A stretch of 64,000 nucleotides of DNA, taken from JAJEEA01 sp965116765. Its GTDB lineage: Bacteria; Acidobacteriota; Vicinamibacteria; Vicinamibacterales; UBA8438. Positions 58,946 to 64,000 of the stretch are shown here, in pieces (position 1 is the first letter of the stretch; the number at the start of each line of letters is the position of its first letter). Both the position numbers and the translations under genes were made by a program. A model generated the notes under the pieces. That model saw nothing but the letters and a program-made list of their open reading frames with translations, did no database searches and had not been told where the DNA came from. The stretch spans positions 4,898,001 to 4,962,000 of the forward strand of contig OZ220718.1 of assembly GCA_965116765.1 (NCBI GenBank), read 5' to 3'.

Positions 58946-59320
58946 TCACTGTGGGCGCGCCTTGACTCTTCGCACGACGTCCTCGATGGACATCGGGTGC
59001 CGCCATGCTGCAATCGCCTTTGTTGCGGAGCCGGCCAACCAGAAGAAAGCCGCCACTGTTGCTCCGCCGAACACGATGCGCCACGCTTCCTTCGAGAGCA
59101 GGAAGTCAGTCGGCTCGCTGGCGACGAGCGTCGTGACAAGGGTAAGAAAAACGCTCATGACGGCAATCCACGGTTTTCTGTTGTCCAGAGTCCGTTCGTA
59201 GTCGTTGAGAATGTTCCGCAGCCTGTCCTCGGTTGTTACAATAACGACTTGGCTCACATTCTCGTGAATACTGTCTACCGGCACATGGCTTCCGCTAATG
59301 AACCCGTTCTCGTCCGGCAT
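58946..59320 (-). CDS. Two-TM membrane protein of an unrecognised two-gene cassette
   Basis: A 124-aa protein from ATG 59320. The N-terminal soluble stretch (SQVVIVTTEDRLRNILNDYE) is a charged helix. It is followed by two membrane helices (PWIAVMSVFLTLVTTLVASE and IVFGGATVAAFFWLAGSA) and a short basic tail (MSIEDVVRRVKARP). The start lies only 6 bp behind the stop of the upstream gene, so the two form an operon. The base composition is lower in G/C than its neighbours, which hints at transfer. No family recognised. A membrane-active effector is possible; the gene could equally be a plain small membrane protein. Confidence 0.6.
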   Translation of the reverse strand: MPDENGFISGSHVPVDSIHENVSQVVIVTTEDRLRNILNDYERTLDNRKPWIAVMSVFLTLVTTLVASEPTDFLLSKEAWRIVFGGATVAAFFWLAGSATKAIAAWRHPMSIEDVVRRVKARPQ

Positions 59321-59326
59321 CGCTCG

Positions 59327-59665
59327 TCACTTTTCTTGCAGAAGAAGCTGCAGGTCAAGCTTGTTCGTGGTTCCGATGGCGTAGTTGCTCGCCATGAAAG
59401 CGAGCTTCCGTCCGTTCTGCAGAGCGGCCAACGTTACGGGCTCCAGCAGGGCCGTGCCGAGGCTGTTGTTCCATTTGCGGAACGTAATTGTTGCACCCCC
59501 GCCGCGCGGTGACACCGTTACTCCTGCTTCGTCCGACGCATTGTCGAACTCGATCTCCAGGTCGAACTGCCAATCGTTGACCTTCACGGGAATATGGGCC
59601 GTGGCACCCTTCGGAATGAGGAGAGAATAGTGCTCCATCAGGTCTGCCTGCCCAACCCTTACCAT
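59327..59665 (-). CDS. DUF6864-like small soluble protein
   Basis: A 112-aa protein. ATG 59665 has a strong ribosome site (ggaagagg) on the minus strand; ATG 59638 is a shorter option. The chain is beta-rich: MEHYSLLIPKGATAHIPVKV, WQFDLEIEFDNASDEAGVTV, ITFRKWNNSLGTALLEPVTL and NGRKLAFMASNYAIGTTNKL. The NNSLGTA and NGRKL stretches remind me of DUF6864 proteins, a family without known function. First gene of a two-gene operon with a small membrane protein. A/T-richer than the surroundings. Confidence 0.6.
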   Translation of the reverse strand: MVRVGQADLMEHYSLLIPKGATAHIPVKVNDWQFDLEIEFDNASDEAGVTVSPRGGGATITFRKWNNSLGTALLEPVTLAALQNGRKLAFMASNYAIGTTNKLDLQLLLQEK

Positions 59666-59807
59666 TTCTCCTCTTCCTTTCCGGTCGTGGTCACAACCAG
59701 CACATTGCGTTCCCGAAACACCCTAATGCTAGCCCGAATTGGTGGAGGGATCAAACCTGCGGGCGCTCGGGCGGGGTCGCGGAGGGCGCGGCGGGCCGAG
59801 CCCGCGC

Positions 59808-60746
59808 CTACGCGACCCGGTGCAGCAGGTCTTCGCCGGCCCCGAGGCGCCGGCAGTTCTCCGCCGCGACGGCGAGGCTCCGCTCCAGCGTCTCTCGCGT
59901 CAGCCACGCCGCGTGGGGGCTGCAGACGACGTTGTCGAGGTCGAAGAGGGGGTTGCCGGCGGCGGGCGGCTCGGTCTCGAGGACGTCCAGTCCGGCCGCG
60001 CCCAGGCGGCCCGACCGCAGCGCCTCGACGAGCGCCGCCTCGTCGACCAGCGCCCCGCGGGCGGTGTTGACGAGGATGGCGCCCGGCTTCATGCGGGCGA
60101 TGGCGCCGGCGTCGACGAGCCGCTCGGTGTCGGGCGCGAGGGGCACGTGCAGCGACACGACGTCGCTCGCCGCCAGCAGGGCCTCGAGCGTCACGCGCTC
60201 GCCCACCGCGTCGGGCTTCGGGCTGCGGCTGGCGTACAGCACCCGGGCCCCCATCGCCTGCAGCACCGGGGCGAGGCGGGCCGGGACCGCGCCGTAGCCG
60301 ACCAGCCCGACCGTGCGCCCGCACACTTCGCCCGCGTGGTCCTGGAACGCCGGCGGCAGACGCCAGCCGGCGCGCGCGGCGGCGTCGAGCCGGTTGGCGC
60401 GGCGCAGGGCGCCGAGCATCAGCAGCAGGGTCATCTCGGCCACCGCCTGGCTGTTCGTCCCCGGCATGTTGCAGACGGCGACGCCGCCCCGCCGCGCCGC
60501 CTCGAGGTCGATGGTGTTCACGCCGACGCCGATCTTCTGGATGAGCCGGAGTCGCGGCGCCGACGCGATGATCTCCGCCGTCAACGGCTCCAGCAGGTGC
60601 CAGATTGCCTGGGTCCCGGCGAGCAGCTCGCGGAACCGCTCCTGGTCGGCCGGCTCGCAGATCGAGACCGACAGCCCCCGGTCGCCGAGGGCCGCGAGCC
60701 GGCGCGTCAAGCCGGGGCCGGCCGGGTAGTGCCAAATCACGTTCAT
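59808..60746 (-). CDS. D-isomer 2-hydroxyacid dehydrogenase (NAD)
   Basis: A 312-aa dehydrogenase from ATG 60746 (MNVIWHYPAGPGLTRRLAAL). Dinucleotide loop GRTVGLVGYGAVPARLAPVL near residue 150. The catalytic set is present: Arg in MKPGAILVNTARGALVDEAA, Glu in GLDVLETEPPAAGNPLF, His in NVVCSPHAAWLTRETLERS. IQKIGVGVNTIDLEAARRGG is the substrate-loop region. Intact. It reduces a 2-oxoacid or oxidises a D-2-hydroxyacid; the exact acid is not readable. It starts divergently from the glycosylase gene, with a 151-bp shared region. Confidence 0.9.
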   Translation of the reverse strand: MNVIWHYPAGPGLTRRLAALGDRGLSVSICEPADQERFRELLAGTQAIWHLLEPLTAEIIASAPRLRLIQKIGVGVNTIDLEAARRGGVAVCNMPGTNSQAVAEMTLLLMLGALRRANRLDAAARAGWRLPPAFQDHAGEVCGRTVGLVGYGAVPARLAPVLQAMGARVLYASRSPKPDAVGERVTLEALLAASDVVSLHVPLAPDTERLVDAGAIARMKPGAILVNTARGALVDEAALVEALRSGRLGAAGLDVLETEPPAAGNPLFDLDNVVCSPHAAWLTRETLERSLAVAAENCRRLGAGEDLLHRVA

Positions 60747-60897
60747 CGTCGACTCCGGTATCATTCGCGCTACCGAGTACGGGTCGGGGTTGACTCTAGC
60801 CCGATGGTCAACGGGCTCAATCACGAAGCGGGTACCCTCGGCTGCGGTCGGACTGATGTCGAGCAGACGGCGCCGAACCGCATCTGCGTCCGGGCTG

Positions 60898-61629
60898 GTG
60901 ACGATTGCCGAGCGGCTCCGGAACCGTACCCGGCGGCTGCGCTTCGCCCCGCCGGTGGCCTGCGTCTACGCGCCCCTCGACTACGCCTGGGCGCCGCACC
61001 GGCTCTACCTGGAGCGTTTCGGCGCCGGGCCGCGCGAGGTGCTGTTCGTCGGGATGAACCCCGGCCCGTTCGGGATGGTCCAGACCGGCGTGCCGTTCGG
61101 CGACGTCGCCATGGTCCGGGACTGGCTGGGCATCGAGGCGCCGGTCGGGCGGCCGGCGCACGAGCACGCGAAGCGCCCGGTGCGCGGATTCGGCATCGGG
61201 CGCGGAGAGGTGAGCGGCGCGCGTTTCTGGGGGTGGGCGCGGGCGCGCTTCGGCACTCCCGACCGGTTCTTCCGGCGCGCCTTCGTGTGGAACTACTGCC
61301 CGCTCGCCTTCGTGGGCGCGACCGGGCGCAACATCACCCCCGACGCACTGCCGCGGTCGGAGCGCGATCGGCTGTTCGCCGTGTGCGACGAGTCGCTGGC
61401 TGCCGTAGTGGCGCACTTCCGCTGCACGCTGGTCGTCGGCATCGGCCGGTTCGCGGCCCGGCGCGCCGCGCCCATCGCCGCGGCCGCGGGCGCGCGCTGC
61501 GGGTCCGCGCCCCACCCCAGCCCCGCGAGCCCCGCCGCCAACCGCGGCTGGCCCGGCATCTTCGACGCCGCCCTCCGCGATCTGGGGTTCCGCAGCCAGC
61601 CCTCGTCCACCGTGTCGCGTCCAGGGTGA
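60898..61629 (+). CDS. SMUG1-type uracil-DNA glycosylase
   Basis: Base-excision-repair enzyme removing uracil and oxidised pyrimidines. GTG 60898 (VTIAERLRNRTRRLRFAPPV) is the most family-like start; ATG 60856 is in frame upstream. Motif 1 VLFVGMNPGPFGMVQTGVPF (active-site Asn) is the SMUG1 hallmark. FWGWARARFGTPDRFFRRAF and VWNYCPLAFVGATGRNITPD follow, and motif 2 is APHPSPASPAANRGW near the end. About 243 aa. Intact. Confidence 0.92.
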   Translation: MTIAERLRNRTRRLRFAPPVACVYAPLDYAWAPHRLYLERFGAGPREVLFVGMNPGPFGMVQTGVPFGDVAMVRDWLGIEAPVGRPAHEHAKRPVRGFGIGRGEVSGARFWGWARARFGTPDRFFRRAFVWNYCPLAFVGATGRNITPDALPRSERDRLFAVCDESLAAVVAHFRCTLVVGIGRFAARRAAPIAAAAGARCGSAPHPSPASPAANRGWPGIFDAALRDLGFRSQPSSTVSRPG

Positions 61630-61649
61630 GTCGGAAGCGGCCCGAATGC

Positions 61650-62045
61650 TCACGGTCTTCCTCGGTCTCCAACGTCACGGTGGGTCGGGCTGTCCCCGTC
61701 CCTGCCGTACCTCCCCTTCCACTCGTCGATATGCGTCCGGTCCGACAGCCGGACGTTCATCCGGTACGCCGCGCGCGCGATCGCGTGGGCCGCAACCGGA
61801 GCCGTCACCAGCAGGAAGACGACCGTCAGGGCCGCGATTGCGGTCTCGGCCGCATTCCCGAAGTACAGGGCCGCGGCGCCGAACACGAGGCCGACCCCCA
61901 GCGTGCCCGCCTTCGTGGAGGCGTGCATGCGAATGAGCACGTCCGGCAGGCGCAGGATGCCGAGTCCGGCGACGAACAGGAAGAAGCCGCCGGCCAGAAG
62001 GCACGCGGCAACGACCAGGTCCGACCACGGAATGTCACCGGCCAT
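61650..62045 (-). CDS. mnhG: Mrp Na+/H+ antiporter subunit G
   Basis: A 131-aa subunit from ATG 62045 (MAGDIPWSDLVVAACLLAGG). Three membrane helices with LFVAGLGILRLPDVLIRMHA, STKAGTLGVGLVFGAAALYF and AIAALTVVFLLVTAPVAAHA match MnhG. Overlaps mnhF by 11 bp, as usual in the operon. Last gene of the run. Part of the secondary Na+(Li+)/H+ antiporter complex used for pH and sodium balance. Confidence 0.93.
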   Translation of the reverse strand: MAGDIPWSDLVVAACLLAGGFFLFVAGLGILRLPDVLIRMHASTKAGTLGVGLVFGAAALYFGNAAETAIAALTVVFLLVTAPVAAHAIARAAYRMNVRLSDRTHIDEWKGRYGRDGDSPTHRDVGDRGRP

Positions 62046-62379
62046 CGGTCTCTTCCATCCTCTCGGCGGCCCTTTCGTCGCGATTGGGCAGCTCGGTCGA
62101 GCGCTCGGCGTACCACGCGAAGGCGACCGTCGCCAGGAAGGCCACGAGGGCCAGCGCCACCGCGATGTCGAGAAAGCCGGGCTGGGTGTGGGTGATGGCC
62201 AGGAGGCCTGCCACAGCGACCGCCAGCACGGTGATGAGGTCGACCGATACGACGCGATCCGGCAGGCTCGGTCCCCTGATGAGGCGTATGAACGAGCAGA
62301 CCAGCCCCAGCACGGTCAGGGCCATGGTGACGTTCACCGCCCACGCGACGATCTGCGACTGCTCCTCCGGACCTGTCAC
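62035..62379 (-). CDS. mnhF: Mrp Na+/H+ antiporter subunit F
   Basis: A 114-aa subunit. GTG at 62379 overlaps the mnhE stop by 4 bp. Marks are VAWAVNVTMALTVLGLVCSF, IRLIRGPSLPDRVVSVDLIT (the conserved GP-LPDRVVALD-type stretch) and LAVAVAGLLAITHTQPGFLD. The downstream end overlaps mnhG. Three membrane helices. Intact. Confidence 0.93.
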   Translation of the reverse strand: MTGPEEQSQIVAWAVNVTMALTVLGLVCSFIRLIRGPSLPDRVVSVDLITVLAVAVAGLLAITHTQPGFLDIAVALALVAFLATVAFAWYAERSTELPNRDERAAERMEETDGR

Positions 62380-62849
62380 TGCATGGCCTCCCGGACCAGG
62401 CGTTCGAAGCCCTTCTTGATCCTCCTGCGCGTCTCGTCCGGATCGTCGACGAACATCTCGTGCACGTAGAGCGTCTTGCCGTCGGGGCTGACGTCGAGGC
62501 TCAGCGAGCCGGGCGTCAACGAGATGAGGTTCGCCAGCACCGTGATCTGTATCGGCTCCTCGATGTCCAGCGGCACGGCTATGATGCCCGGGCGCGATCG
62601 CTGCCCGGGCGTGATCACGTCCCACGCGACCTGCAGGCTCGAGACCGTGAGCTCGTACAGGAAATAGGCGCCGAGACGGGCCGCCAGCAGCGCGCGCTTG
62701 AAGTAGGCGTCCTGCCCGAACATCGGGCTCGACAGGCTCAATGCCGCGAACGCCAGGAGGAAGCCCCGGACGAAGGTCCCCAGGTCGAAGGTCCCGAACA
62801 ACGCGCACCAGCCGCCGGCGAGCAGCAGGTTGAGTTGGAAGAGTCTCAT
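62376..62849 (-). CDS. mnhE: Mrp Na+/H+ antiporter subunit E
   Basis: A 157-aa subunit from ATG 62849 (MRLFQLNLLLAGGWCALFGT). ARLGAYFLYELTVSSLQVAW and DVITPGQRSRPGIIAVPLDI lead to the conserved LANLISLTPGSLSLDVSPDG with the SLTPGT-like motif, then LYVHEMFVDDPDETRRRIKK. It overlaps mnhD and mnhF by 4 bp each. Intact. Confidence 0.93.
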   Translation of the reverse strand: MRLFQLNLLLAGGWCALFGTFDLGTFVRGFLLAFAALSLSSPMFGQDAYFKRALLAARLGAYFLYELTVSSLQVAWDVITPGQRSRPGIIAVPLDIEEPIQITVLANLISLTPGSLSLDVSPDGKTLYVHEMFVDDPDETRRRIKKGFERLVREAMQ

Positions 62850-64000
62850 TCCGCGTCGCCTCCGTAACCGGGCGCGGCTACCGCGGCAGTGTTCCTGTCG
62901 AGCACGGCTTCGACATAGATCGAGGGGTCCATCAGCTCGCCGGCGGCCCGTTCCGCCAGCGCGTAGAGAGGCCGGGCGTAGAGACCGATTGCCAGGGTGA
63001 CGGCCGCCAGCGTCGCAATGGGAGCCAGCAGCAGCCACCGCCGCCGCGCCGGGAACGCGGGCGGCGGCCCGGCCTCGTCCGGGCGGGCCTTCCAGAAGGC
63101 GTTGAGCCAGATCTTGGTCATCGAGTACGCGGTCAGCAGACCCACGGTCAACGCGACGCCCGCCATGACGAACTCGTCGCTCTCGATCGAGGCCTGGATC
63201 AGCAGCAGCTTCGCCCAGAAGCCCGACAACGGCGGGAAGCCCGCCAGCGAGAACGCCGGCACGAAGAACAGCGCCGCCAGCAGCGGCTTGTCGCGGTAGA
63301 GCCCGCCGAGCGTCTGCAGGTCGGTGGACCCGGCCAGCCGATTCACGGCGCCCGCGACGAAGAAGAGGTTCGCTTTCACGATGATGTGGTGGATCACGTA
63401 GAAGATGCCGCCCAGCAGCCCGAGCGTCGTGAAGAGCGCGAGGCCCAGGATCATGTACCCGATCTGGCTGATGATGTGGAACGACAGGATGCGCCTCAGC
63501 TCGTTCTGCGAGGCGGCCCCGAGCACGCCGGTGACCATGGTCAGGCCCGCCACCCAGAGCAGCAGCTCGTGCGTGTACCCGACGTCGTGCCGGAAGATCA
63601 GCGTGAAGAAGCGCATCAGCGCGTAGACGCCCACCTTCGTCAGCAGGCCGGAGAAAACGGCCGAGACCGCAGTCTGCGGCGTATGGTAGCTGGCGGGTAG
63701 CCAGAAGAAGAGCGGGAATACCGCCGCCTTCAGGCCGAACGCGATGATGAACACCATGGCGACCACGGTGAGCAACCCCTGGTCTTCGACCTCCTGAACG
63801 CGCAGGTGCAGGTCCGCCATGTTGAGCGTGCCCGTCAATCCGTACAGCAGTCCGATGCCGCTCAGCAGCAGCGTGGTCGCGATCAGGCTCAGGGCCGCGT
63901 AGCGCACGGCGCCGTCGAGCTGCGCCGGCGTTCCGCCCAGTATCAGCAGGGCCAGCGAGGCGATGAGCATGATCTCGAACCAGACGTAGAGATTGAAGAT
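62846..64000 (-). CDS. mnhD: Mrp Na+/H+ antiporter subunit D (5' end outside the window)
   Basis: Proton-conducting membrane subunit, homologous to respiratory complex I NuoN/NuoM. The visible part runs from IFNLYVWFEIMLIASLALLI to the stop. Marks are FGLKAAVFPLFFWLPASYHT (functional Lys), VSAVFSGLLTKVGVYALMRF (Lys), ASQNELRRILSFHIISQIGY and IHHIIVKANLFFVAGAVNRL, then FFVPAFSLAGFPPLSGFWAK. The start lies beyond 64000. Gene order D-E-F-G is canonical; subunits A-C would be upstream, outside the window. Confidence 0.93.
   Translation of the reverse strand: MFNLYVWFEIMLIASLALLILGGTPAQLDGAVRYAALSLIATTLLLSGIGLLYGLTGTLNMADLHLRVQEVEDQGLLTVVAMVFIIAFGLKAAVFPLFFWLPASYHTPQTAVSAVFSGLLTKVGVYALMRFFTLIFRHDVGYTHELLLWVAGLTMVTGVLGAASQNELRRILSFHIISQIGYMILGLALFTTLGLLGGIFYVIHHIIVKANLFFVAGAVNRLAGSTDLQTLGGLYRDKPLLAALFFVPAFSLAGFPPLSGFWAKLLLIQASIESDEFVMAGVALTVGLLTAYSMTKIWLNAFWKARPDEAGPPPAFPARRRWLLLAPIATLAAVTLAIGLYARPLYALAERAAGELMDPSIYVEAVLDRNTAAVAAPGYGGDAE

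Noticed and set aside
1..64000. tRNA, rRNA or riboswitch genes
   Set aside because: I looked through the intergenic gaps for tRNA-like cloverleaf landmarks and known riboswitch cores and saw none I could support; a covariance-model search would be decisive.

Overview
The window is about 70 % G+C bacterial chromosome. Several gene types point to an acidobacterium, most likely of the Vicinamibacterales type. They are an Oar-like TonB-dependent receptor with a carboxypeptidase-regulatory N-domain, a serine/threonine kinase fused to a WD40-like beta-propeller, a PadR regulator followed by the start of an ADOP-type permease, a DUF5916-type outer-membrane barrel and a DUF6152 protein. This placement is inferred from gene content; there is no rRNA or tRNA in the window.

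Layout. 0-5.4 kb: a family III CoA-transferase, small secreted proteins and two frameshifted surface proteins. 5.6-10.5 kb: TonB receptor divergent from a TPR protein. 10.5-14.6 kb: FMN alpha-hydroxy-acid oxidase, GntP permease, aspartate kinase. 14.7-16.2 kb: BrnT/BrnA toxin-antitoxin with its operator, and a GNAT acetyltransferase. 16.5-20.6 kb: acyl-CoA dehydrogenase, then a membrane-protein pair whose second gene carries a 33-bp coding repeat with a frame-changing 2-bp deletion. 20.6-25.5 kb: YjbQ, paired M16 peptidases, zinc alcohol dehydrogenase. 25.4-29.6 kb: a MITE, a hydrolase, rhodanese, an amidase with a 58-aa AtzG/GatC-like partner, and a methyltransferase. 29.8-32.9 kb: FAD oxidoreductase, SRPBCC protein, NamZ muramidase. 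33.1-39.9 kb: six co-directional genes that match the itaconate/C5-dicarboxylate degradation gene set. 39.9-41.7 kb: a decayed ATPase + TOPRIM-like defence-type pair. 41.9-48.7 kb: kinase, DUF4143 ATPase, PadR plus truncated permease, Uma2 nuclease, and several repeat scars. 48.7-59.7 kb: DExH helicase, a HemN-like radical SAM protein with an unusual cysteine motif, M1 peptidase, FKBP lipoprotein, DUF5916 barrel, and an unrecognised two-gene cassette. 59.8-64 kb: 2-hydroxyacid dehydrogenase, SMUG1-type glycosylase, and the end of an Mrp (mnhDEFG) antiporter operon that runs off the window.

Two patterns cut across the window. First, a dispersed repeat (about 35-bp hairpin plus a 40-60-bp tail) occurs about eleven times between 2.1 and 25.8 kb and nowhere after. 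Most copies put the hairpin directly behind a stop codon on the same strand. Second, roughly twenty single-base frameshifts interrupt otherwise well-conserved genes, very often in runs of G or C. That pattern suggests consensus indels in the assembly rather than widespread gene death, so I give merged gene spans and name the break point. Only the ATPase/TOPRIM pair, the permease stub and the DUF433 fragment look like real pseudogenes.

Functionally the genes describe an aerobic heterotroph. It degrades organic acids through CoA esters, has a large outer-membrane and secreted peptidase repertoire, salvages cell-wall sugars, and balances sodium and pH through an Mrp antiporter.
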